Of a stretch of 64,000 bases of DNA, positions 1 to 9,878 are shown piece by piece. This stretch comes from Candidatus Fukatsuia symbiotica (GTDB lineage Bacteria; Pseudomonadota; Gammaproteobacteria; Enterobacterales; Enterobacteriaceae), in contig NZ_CP021659.1 of NCBI RefSeq assembly GCF_003122425.1, positions 2,356,001 to 2,420,000 of the forward strand, given 5' to 3'. Both the position numbers and the translations under genes were made by a program. The first letter of the stretch is position 1, and every line of letters begins with the position of its first letter. The notes beneath the pieces were generated by a model. The model did no database searches. It was not told where the DNA came from and was given only the letters and a program-made list of their open reading frames with translations.

Positions 1-1
1 A

Positions 2-30
2 CCCGCAAACCTAGTTAGAATGCGGGCTTC
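2..30 (-). terminator. Possible terminator behind tRNA-Asn
   Basis: A six-pair stem CCCGCA / TGCGGG encloses about 13 bases at the left edge of the window, downstream of the minus-strand tRNA. The U-tract that would complete a minus-strand terminator would fall outside the window. On the plus strand the stem is followed only by a loose T-rich stretch. Position after a tRNA makes a terminator likely but unproven. Confidence 0.45.
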
Positions 31-73
31 TTTATCACTACAGTCAGCCACTAATACTGGCTAATATCGTATT

Positions 74-149
74 TGGCTCCCCTGACTGGACTCGAACCAG
101 TGACATACGGATTAACAGTCCGGTGTTCTACCAACTGAACTACAGGGGA
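74..149 (-). tRNA. tRNA-Asn (anticodon GTT)
   Basis: The reverse strand gives a 76-base cloverleaf with an encoded CCA end (bases 76-74). The acceptor arm TCCCCTG pairs with CAGGGGA, the anticodon loop is CTGTTAA with anticodon GTT, and the T-arm is GGTTCGAGTCC. The sequence is very close to E. coli asnT-type tRNAs and shows no mismatch that would suggest decay. It decodes AAC and AAU. Confidence 0.97.
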
Positions 150-302
150 ATGATGTGAACGGTGCGCATCATATCCAGCTGTGATCATACTGTCAACGCT
201 AAATTTCTCAGAAAGACGAGACAGACCAAAATACCACCAGAATGGTACCTAACTGGAAAAGTATTAAGCCAATGCTCTGTTCGTTGTTTATTTATCATGT
301 TG

Positions 303-1168
303 TTAAATGGGTAATGTTTTCACTGTGGTAAAACCATATTGCTGTAAAACAGGTAATAAAAGATCAGTGTCAGTGTTTTTAACGAGGCAATAAGCAATAT
401 TTTCCTCAGCGGATACCCTATTGCTCAGGGGTGAAAGCAGTAAAGATGTACGACGTGCTATCGCTGCACCTGAATCTACCATTTGGGTACCTTGTGGTAG
501 AATTTGTGTCAATTCTTCTATTAGCAGAGGAAAATGTGTGCAGCCGAGTACCAGGGTATCAGGTGGTTTTCGCATATTAATCCAAGGGGTTAAAATCTCC
601 TTTAACATATCGATAGATACCCTGGTGCCATGTAATTTTGCTTCTGCCAGTTTAACCAACTCGGAGGACCATAGCTGTTCAATCTGACAACCACTAGCAA
701 AGCGTTTAATCAAATCCTGTGTATAAGAACAAGTGATCGTTGCCCGAGTCGCCAGTAAGCCAATTACCTTGTTATGAGTGAGCCATGCGGCGGGTTTTAT
801 GGCAGGAACTACACCGACTATAGGAAAAGAAAAGTGTGTGCGTAGGGTAGGCAGAGAAACGGTACTAGCAGTATTACAGGCGATGACCGCCAGTGCCAAT
901 GCATGGCGCTGGTGCACTGCTGTAACAATCTTCAATACGCGTGCCACAATAAATTCTTCTGATTTTTCGCCATAAGGGAAGGCAAAATTATCAAAAGTGT
1001 AAATATAATGAAGATCCGGCAGTAATCTTTGGATGTGCTGGTATACTGACAGGCCGCCGACTCCTGAATCAAGAATTAGCACAGTCGGCGGTAGTGGGGG
1101 GCCGGGTTAGCCTTAGAAGTTATAGCTTCCAGTGAAAAAATGTTCGCGTTCTGGAGTGTGGTCGCCAT
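303..1168 (-). CDS. murI: Glutamate racemase, with an N-terminal one-base frameshift
   Basis: Makes D-glutamate from L-glutamate for peptidoglycan in the cytosol. The body (GTG at 1082 to stop at 303) carries the family signature DSGVGGLSV and both catalytic cysteines (ACNTAS and GCTHFPLL, about C98 and C210 of the restored protein). E. coli MurI is 285 residues and begins inside the end of btuB. Here an ATG at 1168-1166 also lies inside the btuB relic and starts [11 protein letters not shown], close to the E. coli MATKLQDGNTP. It reaches the body only if one G is added to the six-G run at 1096-1101, giving 288 residues. Either the base is missing from the assembly, or translation starts at the GTG at 1082, which has no visible Shine-Dalgarno. 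The gene is essential, so I favour the restored form. Confidence 0.9.
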
Positions 1169-1260
1169 AAACCGTCTCGTAATTTTTATCAAATAGGTGA
1201 ACGATCCTACCATGGACAGCGAAGCCGTTGTTAGAGGTCGAGCGGTACTTGCCTTTTGAG
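1113..1260 (-). pseudogene. btuB: C-terminal relic of the vitamin B12 outer-membrane receptor BtuB
   Basis: The minus strand ends in [12 protein letters not shown]...FTGSYNF and a stop at 1115-1113. This matches the last beta strands of E. coli BtuB (NLFDKDYETVYG...LSGSYTF), including the terminal aromatic residue needed for outer-membrane insertion. Only about 35-45 residues remain; the plug and most of the barrel are gone, and trmA starts just behind the relic on the other strand. In E. coli btuB overlaps murI and is divergent from trmA, the same geometry seen here. So this is an in-place deletion of btuB that kept the 3' end because it holds the murI start. Confidence 0.85.
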
Positions 1261-1291
1261 CGAATAAATATCAATAGCCAGCCGAGGGACC

Positions 1292-2398
1292 TTGATGATC
1301 TTCAATACCTTGCCTAGTGGGAGTTACCTTCATCAATTGGCAGAAAAAGTGGCTTGCCTCAAGAGCATGATGGCCCCGTTCCAAGCACCTGAAGCAGAGA
1401 TATTTAGCTCCCCAGCAAAATATTACCGCATGAGAGCAGAGTTCCGGGTATGGCATGATGGAGATCAGCTCTATCACATCATGTTTGTGCCAGGAACGAA
1501 ACAGCATATCCGTATTGAACAATTTCCAGCTGCTAGCCAGTTAATCAACCTCCTGATGCGTGCGTTGATCGCTGCCATCAAAGATAAGCCTGTTTTACGA
1601 TATAAACTATTTCAGATTGATTATCTGTCGACACGCAGTAATAAAATTATTGCTTCTTTGCTTTATCACCGCCCATTAGATGAAGAATGGCAGCAGCATG
1701 CGAGCATTTTGCGTGATCAGCTACGGTCACAGGGATTTGATTTGCACCTTATTGGGCGTGCTGCCAAGACTAAAATTCTTCTGGATCAAGATTATGTTGA
1801 TGAAATATTACCTGTTGCTGGGCGTGATATTATTTATCGGCAAGTAGAAAACAGTTTTACTCAACCCAATGCGGCAGTAAATATTCATATGTTACAATGG
1901 GTTATAGAAATAACAAAAAATGTTCAGGGTGATTTGCTTGAGCTTTATTGTGGTAATGGAAATTTTTCGTTGGCACTGGCGCGTAATTTTGATCGGATAT
2001 TAGCCACAGAGATAGCAAAACCTTCAGTTGCCGCTGCGCAATTTAATATTGTGGCTAATAATGTCGATAACGTAAAAATTATTCGTATGTCGGCAGAAGA
2101 ACTTATCCAGGCCTTACAGGGAGTGAGAAAATTTAATCGTTTGCAATCTATTGCTCTAAATAGTTATCGTTGTGAAACCATTTTTGTCGATCCGCCACGT
2201 AGTGGATTGGATAATAACATGCTCGATATGGTGCGTGCTTACCCACGTATCCTTTATATTTCATGCAATCCAATCACCTTGTGTGCTAACCTCGGACAGT
2301 TAAAATACAGTCATAAAATCAAAAGATTAGCGTTATTTGACCAATTTCCCTATAGCTGCCATATGGAATGTGGAGTTTTACTGGAAAAATATGTTTGA
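1292..2398 (+). CDS. trmA: tRNA (uracil-54-C5)-methyltransferase
   Basis: Methylates U54 of the T-loop in nearly all tRNAs, using S-adenosylmethionine. The 368-residue protein (E. coli 366) aligns end to end with TrmA: an N-terminal RNA-binding part with YRMRAEF near residue 45, the SAM motif [11 protein letters not shown] in the middle, DPPRSG, the nucleophile in SCNP (about C325) and the general base in MECG (about E359). The gene is divergent from the btuB relic and murI. A second methionine follows the first, so the start could be one codon later. Confidence 0.97.
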   Translation: MMIFNTLPSGSYLHQLAEKVACLKSMMAPFQAPEAEIFSSPAKYYRMRAEFRVWHDGDQLYHIMFVPGTKQHIRIEQFPAASQLINLLMRALIAAIKDKPVLRYKLFQIDYLSTRSNKIIASLLYHRPLDEEWQQHASILRDQLRSQGFDLHLIGRAAKTKILLDQDYVDEILPVAGRDIIYRQVENSFTQPNAAVNIHMLQWVIEITKNVQGDLLELYCGNGNFSLALARNFDRILATEIAKPSVAAAQFNIVANNVDNVKIIRMSAEELIQALQGVRKFNRLQSIALNSYRCETIFVDPPRSGLDNNMLDMVRAYPRILYISCNPITLCANLGQLKYSHKIKRLALFDQFPYSCHMECGVLLEKYV

Positions 2399-2462
2399 TC
2401 ATTCACTTGTGTACCTTGATTTCACGCCGAATTCACACCGCACAGTAGACTATGAAGGAAGT

Positions 2463-3077
2463 CTATTTTATTGTCTCACGATGATACCAGTAATAAACCC
2501 CTTTGGAGATCATTCGTAATTGTAATACCAAACTTTCTTCTAACTTCTTGCGTTGTGCAATATCAATATCGAGCGCTTCCGCACCGGCACTGAATACAAT
2601 AGTTACCATTGCTTCGGCCTGTGCATCGGTAAAACTACGTGGCATATTATTTTTTAGTTCTAAATAATCCGCTAATTCAGCAATAAAATGTTGAATTTCG
2701 CGTGCTACTGCAGCCCGAAACTCTGCCGATGTACCTGAGCGTTCACGCAGTAACAAACGAAACGCATTTGGATTCTCGCCAATAAATTCCATAAATGTGG
2801 TCACAGATGTACGAATAACACTGCCGCCCTTGGCGATGCGCTGGCGTGCCTGACGCATAAGCTGTCGCAGCATTAAACCGCTTTCATCGACCATGGTTAA
2901 TCCAAGCTCATTAACATCACGGAAATGTCGATAAAAAGAAGTTGGCGCAATGCCTGCTTCACGGGAGACTTCTCTCAAGCTGAGGCTGGAAAAACTGCGT
3001 TCAGCTTTCAGTTGATTGAACGCCGCTTCGATAAGAGAACGACGAGTACGTTCTTTTTGTTGTGCCCGAACCCCCAT
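2463..3077 (-). CDS. fabR: TetR-type repressor of unsaturated fatty acid synthesis
   Basis: FabR represses fabA and fabB in response to the unsaturated/saturated acyl balance. Residues 1-60 hold a TetR helix-turn-helix ([20 protein letters not shown]), nearly identical to E. coli FabR. The C-terminal ligand domain is also strongly conserved ([19 protein letters not shown]). An upstream methionine at 3149 would add 24 unrelated residues. I chose the internal ATG at 3077 because [15 protein letters not shown] is where family similarity begins. The product is 204 residues and lacks the short tail found in E. coli. It is divergent from sthA, as in E. coli. Confidence 0.94.
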   Translation of the reverse strand: MGVRAQQKERTRRSLIEAAFNQLKAERSFSSLSLREVSREAGIAPTSFYRHFRDVNELGLTMVDESGLMLRQLMRQARQRIAKGGSVIRTSVTTFMEFIGENPNAFRLLLRERSGTSAEFRAAVAREIQHFIAELADYLELKNNMPRSFTDAQAEAMVTIVFSAGAEALDIDIAQRKKLEESLVLQLRMISKGVYYWYHRETIK

Positions 3078-3230
3078 AATCGTATCCAAATATATCCAAT
3101 TTTTTAATAGATCTCTGATGAAACCGTTGATTGTAGTGTGAATCACCATTATATGGCCAGATCTGTTGTGAAACCTACATTATTGGGGCTGGTTGCACTT
3201 ATTGTGTTACTCCAGCAGTACGTCTATAGA

Positions 3231-3305
3231 TAACGCAGAATTTGCAGTACGTAGTAGGTTTTGCAAGAAATCTAATGAACTCTGCGTTGTGCGGTGCTCG
3301 TAAGT
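3231..3305. repeat. Truncated copy of small inverted-repeat element A
   Basis: Bases 3231-3274 match one end of the element seen complete at 13747-13891, including TTTTGCAAGAAATCTA at the outer edge. A second short piece of the same element (CTCTGCGTTGTGCGGTGCTCG) follows directly, so the copy is rearranged. It lies in the fabR-sthA divergent promoter region. Confidence 0.75.
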
Positions 3306-3413
3306 ATACTTCGCAAAAAAGATCATAGTGAAAAAGCCAATAGATAGTTGGGTTATAAATAAGATAGTGTTAGCATCGGGCGGCAATCTTGTCTGAAAAT
3401 AGGTTTTTGCCAC

Positions 3414-4817
3414 ATGCAACAGCATTCCCATTTTGATGCCATCGTTATTGGTTCGGGTCCTGGCGGTGAGAGTGCCGCAATGGGGCTAGCTAAACAAGGC
3501 GCTCGTGTCGCCGTTATTGAACGTTACCACAATGTCGGCGGTGGATGTACCCATTGGGGGACCATTCCTTCTAAAGCGTTACGTCACGCGGTTAGCCGTA
3601 TTATCGAATTCAACCAGAATCCGTTGTACAACGATAATCTACGTACCATCACATCATCCTCCTTCTCTCATATTTTGCGTCATGCTGAACGAGTCATTGA
3701 ACAACAAGTTCGTATGCGTCAGAGCTTTTATGATCGTAATGGTTGTCAGATTTTCTTTGGTAATGCTAGCTTCATCGATGCAAATACGCTAAGGGTAAGC
3801 TCCGAGGGCACTTCTGAAATTCTTTGCGCCAAGAATATTGTGATCGCGACAGGGTCGCGACCTTATCATCCCGTAGACGTTGATTTTACGCATTCACGTA
3901 TTTACGACAGTGATACTATCCTGAAACTTGAGCACAAGCCAAGCAACATCATTATCTACGGTGCTGGGGTGATCGGCTGTGAATATGCTTCTATCTTCCG
4001 CGGATTAAATGTCAAAGTAGATTTGATCAACACTCGCAGTCATTTACTCGCTTTTCTCGATCAGGAAGTGTCAAAGGCCCTTTCCTGCCATTTTTCAAGT
4101 AATGGTGTGGTAGTGCGTTATAACGAAGAATTTGAAAAAATAGAAGGTACTGCAGATAGCGTGATCGTTCATTTAAAATCCGGCAAAAAAATGAAAGCGG
4201 ATTGTTTACTCTACGCCAATGGTCGTACTGGGAATACCGATGATCTAGGGTTGGAAAATATCGGTTTAAAAGCGGATAGCCGAGGTTTACTTAAAGTTAA
4301 CAGTATGTGCCAAACGGCCCTTTCTCATATATGTGCTGTGGGTGATGTGATTGGTTATCCAAGTTTAGCATCGGCGGCTTACGACCAAGGACGTATTGCC
4401 GCACAGGTATTGATTTGTGGTGAAGCCAAAGCTCGTTTGATCAAAAACATTCCAACAGGAATTTACACTATTCCTGAAATTAGTTCCGTTGGTCAGACTG
4501 AGCAACAGCTTACGGAAGATAAAATACCTTACGAAGTGGGGTGTGCACAGTTTAAGCATCTCGCCAGAGCACAAATTGTCGGTATGGACGTTGGAAGTTT
4601 AAAGATATTATTTCATAGAGAGAATAAGCAAATTCTCGGTATTCACTGCTTTGGCGAGCGGGCTGCCGAAATTATTCATATTGGACAGGCTATTATGGAA
4701 CAAAAAGGAGAAAATAATACTATCGAATATTTCGTTAATACTACTTTCAATTATCCGACTATGGCAGAAGCCTACCGTGTGGCTGCACTCAATGGCCTCA
4801 ACCGTCTGTTTGAATAA
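3414..4817 (+). CDS. sthA: Soluble pyridine nucleotide transhydrogenase
   Basis: A cytosolic FAD flavoprotein that moves hydride between NADPH and NAD+ and so balances the two pools. The 467 residues match E. coli SthA (466). The FAD dinucleotide motif GSGPGGES is near residue 13, and a second GAGVIGCE near residue 185 binds NAD(P). The active-site segment [10 protein letters not shown] keeps only the first cysteine of the disulfide found in lipoamide dehydrogenases, as is normal for SthA. AVGDVIG and the C-terminal dimerisation domain are present. Half of a small repeat element begins 39 bases after the stop. Confidence 0.96.
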   Translation: MQQHSHFDAIVIGSGPGGESAAMGLAKQGARVAVIERYHNVGGGCTHWGTIPSKALRHAVSRIIEFNQNPLYNDNLRTITSSSFSHILRHAERVIEQQVRMRQSFYDRNGCQIFFGNASFIDANTLRVSSEGTSEILCAKNIVIATGSRPYHPVDVDFTHSRIYDSDTILKLEHKPSNIIIYGAGVIGCEYASIFRGLNVKVDLINTRSHLLAFLDQEVSKALSCHFSSNGVVVRYNEEFEKIEGTADSVIVHLKSGKKMKADCLLYANGRTGNTDDLGLENIGLKADSRGLLKVNSMCQTALSHICAVGDVIGYPSLASAAYDQGRIAAQVLICGEAKARLIKNIPTGIYTIPEISSVGQTEQQLTEDKIPYEVGCAQFKHLARAQIVGMDVGSLKILFHRENKQILGIHCFGERAAEIIHIGQAIMEQKGENNTIEYFVNTTFNYPTMAEAYRVAALNGLNRLFE

Positions 4818-4855
4818 TATAATTGAACCCATAAATTCATTGTAGAATTTACAAT

Positions 4856-4889
4856 TAGACCTCTTGTATAACCTGCTGCGTGGTGTGAA
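4856..4889. repeat. Half copy of repeat element A behind sthA
   Basis: TAGACCTCTTGTATAACC starts an outer end of element A. The copy stops after about 34 bases and is nearly the same as the half copy at 24559, including the run CTGCTGCGTGGTGTGA. It lies between the convergent ends of sthA and hofC. Confidence 0.75.
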
Positions 4890-4919
4890 TTTGACTAGCA
4901 AAATACTTCGGTAACAGAT

Positions 4920-6137
4920 TTATTCCATAATATTGCCCAATTGAAATATAGGTAAGTACATAGCAATAACTAACACGCCGACAATGGTACCGACGACTAG
5001 CATCAATATTGGCTCCAGCATCTGGGTCAGGCTATCAGCTAATTCTTGAGTTTGTTGTTGGTGCCAATAGGCGAGTTTTTCTAATAGCAAGTCTAAAGAA
5101 CCCGATTCCTCTCCAACACGGATCAATTGTTGGCATAACGGTGGGAATAATGGACGAGAGGAATATAAATTATATTGGGATAAAGCATGGTGTAGCGGGG
5201 TTCCTTGAACGATCTGTTGATAAATCCCGTAGATCGCTTGCTGATAAAAAAAATTATTCACCGATAATGCCGCCGCTTGTAGACCTGCGGCCAGTGTTAA
5301 ACCCGAGATCTGAGTCATAGCCAGTGTCTGAAATATTTGACCTAAGCAGTTACCACGGATCAATGCGGAGAAAAAGGGTAAGCGTAATAAGCAAGCTTGC
5401 TCTCGTTGTCGCCAATGTGGGATTTTTCTCAATTTACGGCAGTAGCCCACGCCCATGACGGTCAATAGTAAAATCACATATAACCCGTAACCTATTAGCA
5501 TGTCGGATAAAAAAAGCAGCCCACGGGTCAGTAAAGGTAAGGGGGCTGCAAATGATTGATAGATTTCTGCGAATTGCGGTAATACTATCACCAGCATAAC
5601 AATACTGACCAATAAGGTGATAACGCAAACAAATAGAGGATATCTCAATGCTTTAGAGACTTTTTTTTGTAACTGCTGCTGCTGTTCCTGCTGCTCTGCC
5701 AATCGTGAGCAACATTGATCTAAATTACCCGTCAGTTCTCCTACAGCGATCAGTTGACAATATAACGCGGGAAAGATTTGTGGGTAATGGCCAATAGCCT
5801 CAGAAAATGACAGCCCTTGGATAACTTTTTGACTTATTTCATGTAACAAGCAACGCCAAGCGGGGGCTTCAGCTTCTTTGGCTAAAAGCTGTAGGCTATT
5901 TACTAAGGGTAAACTTGATTGCAAAAGGGTGGCTAATTGGCGAGTGATAGTTGTTAGATGCTCTCCTTGCCAATAGCTATCGGCAATACGTTTACCTGAT
6001 TTTATACTGATGGGTTGTAAACCATGTTTGATGATATGTTCGTAGACAGCCGTTTTTTCTGTCGCTAAAAAGATATCCTCTTGCAAATATCCATTTTTAT
6101 TAATCGCCTGCCATCTATATAAGCGACGGGAATTCAT
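4920..6137 (-). CDS. hofC: Type IV pilus inner-membrane platform protein (HofC/PilC/GspF family)
   Basis: The platform protein recruits the assembly ATPase to the inner membrane in type IV pilus and type II secretion systems. The 405 residues hold two T2SF repeats with the usual three hydrophobic segments (around residues 170-190, 215-240 and 370-395). Motifs such as AVGELTGNLDQ in the first repeat and RVGEESGSLDLLLEKLA in the second are typical. Its start overlaps the end of hofB by 23 bases, so the two are translationally linked. Length agrees with E. coli HofC (400). No gene for the outer-membrane secretin or the peptidase is present in the window. Confidence 0.93.
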   Translation of the reverse strand: MNSRRLYRWQAINKNGYLQEDIFLATEKTAVYEHIIKHGLQPISIKSGKRIADSYWQGEHLTTITRQLATLLQSSLPLVNSLQLLAKEAEAPAWRCLLHEISQKVIQGLSFSEAIGHYPQIFPALYCQLIAVGELTGNLDQCCSRLAEQQEQQQQLQKKVSKALRYPLFVCVITLLVSIVMLVIVLPQFAEIYQSFAAPLPLLTRGLLFLSDMLIGYGLYVILLLTVMGVGYCRKLRKIPHWRQREQACLLRLPFFSALIRGNCLGQIFQTLAMTQISGLTLAAGLQAAALSVNNFFYQQAIYGIYQQIVQGTPLHHALSQYNLYSSRPLFPPLCQQLIRVGEESGSLDLLLEKLAYWHQQQTQELADSLTQMLEPILMLVVGTIVGVLVIAMYLPIFQLGNIME

Positions 6138-7686
6138 TTATTGGTCTCCATTGCGGCAAAATATCTACAACACGATTAATTTCCTTAATGGTAGTGATCC
6201 CTTGATCAACCAATGTTAATCCTGCTGTTAGTAAAGTGATATTCCCTTGCTGTTGTGCGATTTCTGCTAATTGAGAGGGATCAAATTGTTGAACCAGAGC
6301 TTGTCTGATCTCTCGGGTAACAGTTAGCATTTCATACACACCAATACGGCCATAGTAGCCGGCACAACAATGCTCACATCCTATAGCTAGCCAATTATCT
6401 AGTGGCGTCGGCCAGATATTGGCAGGGTAATACATTGGCGCTGCCGGTTGTTTGCAACGTAAACAGAGACGGCGTACTAGACGTTGTGCAATGACTAATT
6501 TCAGGCAGGATGCAAGCAGATAACCTGGCACATCCATTTGCATGAGCCGTGTCAAAGTATCAGCAGTAGAGTTAGTGTGTAGGGTAGATAATACCAGATG
6601 ACCCGTTTGAGCCGCTTTTACTGCAATCTCTGCGGTTTCATTGTCACGAATTTCACCAATCATGATGACATCGGGATCCTGACGCAGTAAGGTTCGTAGA
6701 ATACGTGAAAAATCTAAGCCGATCCTATTATTAGTCTGACTTTGATTTATGCCTTCAACAGGGATCTCAACGGGATCTTCAACGCTACAGATGTTTTTTT
6801 GTTCGTGATCAAGTTGTAATAGGCTACTGTACAGGGTAACTGTTTTACCGCTACCTGTTGGTCCCGTTACCAATATGAGTCCCTGAGGCGAAGACAATAC
6901 CTGTATCAATTTTTCGCGTGCATCATTTGTCATCCCTAGCTGTTCTAAATCAGGTTGCTGTTGGGAGTGAAGAATGCGTAGTACGATTTTTTCACCGTAT
7001 TGGGTTGGTAATATGGCAATACGCATCGAATAACGCAAATTATCCATTTGTAATGCAAATTGGCCGTCTTGTGGTAGCCGTCTTTCTGCAATATTTAGTT
7101 GAGCCATGACTTTCAAACAGGCGCTAATGCGGGGGATTAATTCATCTGTGGGAGAATTTGTCTCTTGCAACACACCATCAATACGCAAACGAACACGATA
7201 ATGATGCTGATAAGGTTCAAAATGGATATCAGAAGCCCTTTTTTGAATAGCGATACGTAGTGTCTGGTTAATAAACTGAATAACAGGAGTATCACTTTCT
7301 TTATTCAGAGAGGTTTCTTCATCGGTAGAAAAATCACGCGGCGATATATGACTTTTCAACACTAATGGTTCGGTCTCTGGTGGTAACTTTTCTGCGGTGT
7401 CAGAAAAATAAGTGGCATCAACAGAGGACTCTGAAGCTCTTACTTGACCTCGTGGGAGCCATTGACGAAGAGTTTGCTCAATTTTCGCTTCTGGCCAGTG
7501 TTCCACTTTGATTTTACGTCCACAAGCAAAGCGTAGCGCCGTTAACAATTCATCATTGGCGTTATTAGCCATGGCAATAGTTAGCGTTTTTTTGTCAATA
7601 GTCAGCGCGATAGCTTTATAACGTTCACAAAGTGAATGTAACTCTGCGCTGATTATCCCGCAGGGAGTCATCAGATAATCTATCAC
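6115..7686 (-). CDS. hofB: Type IV pilus assembly ATPase (HofB/PilB/GspE family)
   Basis: A hexameric AAA-like ATPase that powers pilin polymerisation on the cytoplasmic side. An N-terminal MshEN-type domain (about residues 1-140) is followed by the ATPase core with Walker A GPTGSGKT, the Asp box IGEIRDNETAEIA, and the His box STLHTNSTADTL. A four-cysteine zinc motif (CLRCKQ and CEHCCAGYYGR) marks the GspE/PilB branch. At 523 residues it is longer than E. coli HofB (461), with the extra length in the N-terminal domain and linker. The three-gene order ppdD-hofB-hofC is as in E. coli. Confidence 0.94.
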   Translation of the reverse strand: MIDYLMTPCGIISAELHSLCERYKAIALTIDKKTLTIAMANNANDELLTALRFACGRKIKVEHWPEAKIEQTLRQWLPRGQVRASESSVDATYFSDTAEKLPPETEPLVLKSHISPRDFSTDEETSLNKESDTPVIQFINQTLRIAIQKRASDIHFEPYQHHYRVRLRIDGVLQETNSPTDELIPRISACLKVMAQLNIAERRLPQDGQFALQMDNLRYSMRIAILPTQYGEKIVLRILHSQQQPDLEQLGMTNDAREKLIQVLSSPQGLILVTGPTGSGKTVTLYSSLLQLDHEQKNICSVEDPVEIPVEGINQSQTNNRIGLDFSRILRTLLRQDPDVIMIGEIRDNETAEIAVKAAQTGHLVLSTLHTNSTADTLTRLMQMDVPGYLLASCLKLVIAQRLVRRLCLRCKQPAAPMYYPANIWPTPLDNWLAIGCEHCCAGYYGRIGVYEMLTVTREIRQALVQQFDPSQLAEIAQQQGNITLLTAGLTLVDQGITTIKEINRVVDILPQWRPINEFPSLI

Positions 7687-7706
7687 TTTAAAATAGCCTT
7701 GTTATT

Positions 7707-8150
7707 TTAAAGAAAACGGAAAACAGCTTTACAGCTATCCACGATAGATGTACTTGTGCTTGTACAGGTACGAGCCCAGCTTAATCCATCGCTACTATTT
7801 TTCGTCGGTGTCATAACGATAGTAAGCCCATCAAGTAATTGCTGGCCCGATAATGTAATAATACCTCGAGTGATTTCTATGGTCTTTACATAACGTGTTG
7901 TTTGTGCAGCAGGAATACCGTTAACACCGGTATTACATCCGGCTACCGAATTCTTTTCGAAGAAACAAAGCTCAATAGCCGTTTTATAGGAAATGATTGC
8001 TTGTAACATGTCTGTGAGCGCGGCTTTTTGGACATAGCGTTGATAGGATGGGATCCCTATGCTGCTGAGAACAGCAATGATAGCGACAGCAACCATCAGT
8101 TCAATAAGAGTAAAGCCACGTTGTTGATAAATCACTGGTTGATAAGTCAT
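7707..8150 (-). CDS. ppdD: Type IV major prepilin-like protein
   Basis: A prepilin with a 12-residue basic leader ending in Gly (QQRG), a cut site before Phe, and the conserved TLIELMVAVAIIAVL helix with the Glu at +5. It then aligns along its length with E. coli PpdD (KAALTDMLQ, NGIP, TTRYVK). Two C-terminal cysteines fit the pilin D-loop. The protein would be cut and N-methylated by a PilD-type peptidase not seen here. It heads the ppdD-hofB-hofC group. In E. coli nadC lies directly upstream; here 3.5 kb of mobile DNA separates them. Confidence 0.93.
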   Translation of the reverse strand: MTYQPVIYQQRGFTLIELMVAVAIIAVLSSIGIPSYQRYVQKAALTDMLQAIISYKTAIELCFFEKNSVAGCNTGVNGIPAAQTTRYVKTIEITRGIITLSGQQLLDGLTIVMTPTKNSSDGLSWARTCTSTSTSIVDSCKAVFRFL

Positions 8151-8399
8151 TTACATGCACTCCTCTACTGTGCCTTAGAACTCAGGTAGCATGCAGGTTT
8201 TTCATCGTTATCGACAGAGACAGGGCATAAATTTGCAAAGTGTATTGCCGAAAATTTTCAGTGTTTACCAAGAATACATTGCTAAGTGTGGTAGGACTCG
8301 CAAAACAAAAAAGTCATCATGCAATGGCTAGCCACTGTCAAAAATATTGCGCTATTATTAAGCTGATGGGGTAAGGAGACTATTAGACCTCTTCGGAAA

Positions 8400-8505
8400 C
8401 TATAGCAGGCGCCATGTAACGTGATCACTTTTGTTAATAAATATTAATTAATATCAATATGTTATTTCTAATTTTCATAATCAACTGATACGGCGCCTGC
8501 TATAG
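8400..8505. repeat. Internal inverted repeat within the IS left end
   Basis: CTATAGCAGGCGCC at 8400-8413 is repeated perfectly in inverted form at 8492-8505. The 78 bases between are very AT-rich. It may be a short element nested in the IS, or a structure that limits transposase expression from outside promoters. Confidence 0.8.
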
Positions 8506-8552
8506 CATTCATGTAGGAATGTTGTTAAAAATCTCCTGAACAAGGAGCCCCC

Positions 8553-9376
8553 ATGAAATATGAACAAATAAAGGTATTGGAAGAGGAAAAATTTCGGCGC
8601 TTAACCGGAGTTAAACGCAGTACATTTGAAAAGGTGATAAAGATATTGAATGAAGCAGATAAATGTAAGCAAGGGAAAGGAGGTCGGAAACCCAAGCTGG
8701 GTTTAGAAGATCGCTTATTAATGGCCCTTGAGTATCTACGGGAATATCGCACTTATTTTCATGTTAGCCGAAGCGATGGGGTGAGTGAGAGCACCTGCTA
8801 TGAAACGATTAAATGGATAGAAAATACGCTAATAAAGCATCCTGATTTTGCACTCTCTGGACGCAAAGCTTTATTAAAAAGTGATAGGGAGTATGAGCTC
8901 GTTCTTATTGATGCCACAGAAACGCCGATTGAACGTCCCAAAAAAAACAAAAGCAGTTTTACTCAGGAAAAAAGAAACGACCCACCTTAAAAACCCAAGT
9001 GATCGTCGATAAAAAAAGCAAAGCAGTCATCTGTACAAGCGTTACTCATGGGAGGCGTCATGATTTTAGGTTGTTCAAAGAGTCTGGCGTGCGAATACAT
9101 CCTGAAATCAAAACAGTGACAGATACAGGTTACCAAGGGCTTGGCAAGATCCATTCAAACTCGGCGTTGCCTAAGAAAAAGACAAAGAAAAATCCCTTAA
9201 CAAAAGAAGATAAACGCAACAATCGTGAGTTATCAAGCCAGCGTGTATTAAACGAAAATGTCATTGGTATGATTAAACGATTTAAAATCGTATCAGATCG
9301 TTATCGAAACAGGCGAAAACGTTTTGGATTACGATTTAATCTGATTGCAGCAATTTATAACATGGAAATTAGATAA
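8553..9376 (+). CDS. IS5-like DDE transposase read through a -1 frameshift
   Basis: The first phase runs 8553-8990 and holds an N-terminal helix-turn-helix region and the first acidic residue (LIDATETPIERP). The second phase carries the rest up to 9376, with VTDTGYQGL and NENVIGMIKRFKI supplying the other acidic residues. Moving back one base in the eight-A run at 8940-8947 joins them into about 274 residues, with the continuous KKQKQFYSGKKKRPTLKTQV linker typical of this transposase group. The heptamer A AAA AAC is a recognised type of slippery site, so the shift is probably programmed rather than a mutation. Confidence 0.85.
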
Positions 9377-9401
9377 ATCAGAGTTTCCGAAGAGGTCTAT
9401 T

Positions 9402-9800
9402 TTATAATTCGACGATATTCGAACAGTTCACCGCTAATTTGGGTTTGGATGGAATAAGACAGTAAGCCACAATGCCACCGAGTAAATTGACGAGAAAATT
9501 CTGGGGGAACGATGATGAGTATGCTCTATTTGACACATATTTTTAATTGATCAAAAACGGTTTCAACCAATGAACGTTGACGTAATAAGGCCGTGTCAAA
9601 CTCCGTGTGCTCAATGGGTTTCATGTTGCTACGAACGCGAGTGATCAATGCCATCACTTTTTCTTTCAGCTGTTGTAACAGTGTCTTAGAGATATCCCCT
9701 TTGTCTGTGTAAAGCTGGCAAAAAAGACCAGAAATGAGGTCGAGTACAGGTTCCCTGTCGTCTACATGAATGTCAGTGCAAGTGGCAAAAAGGATTTGTG
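9402..9800 (-). pseudogene. IS982-family transposase relic (C-terminal part)
   Basis: The minus strand reads, in pieces, VLDLISGL, LYTDKGDISKTLL, ITRVRSNMKP, LLRQRSLVETVFDQLK, EHTHHRSP, and a tail ending NCSNIVEL with a stop. This is the order of conserved blocks in IS982-type transposases, including the YREK-like RS-ETV-DQLK block. At least two frame changes around 9500-9550 are needed to join them, and the N-terminal half is missing. The IS5-like element abuts its 3' end, so that insertion probably came later. Confidence 0.75.
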
Positions 9801-9878
9801 AACCCTTACTGGCCTACGGCACCATAGTGCCCACAAATGGAAGCGTTAACGCTTCCGGCAAACGAAAAGGTTCACCCC

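Larger units (their letters stand above)
8384..9399 (+). mobile_element. IS5-family-like insertion sequence, 1016 bp
   Basis: Perfect 18-bp terminal inverted repeats TAGACCTCTTCGGAAACT bound the element (8384-8401 and 9382-9399). It carries one transposase in two overlapping phases. TA at the outermost bases could be the target or part of the repeat. Inside the left end, a second perfect 14-bp inverted repeat (8400-8413 and 8492-8505) encloses an AT-rich stretch before the gene. The ends resemble those of the non-coding element A found around the window. Confidence 0.88.

Noticed and set aside
1271..1522. Minus-strand open frame opposite the trmA start
   Set aside because: It lies wholly inside trmA, which is a clear conserved gene; no family resemblance.
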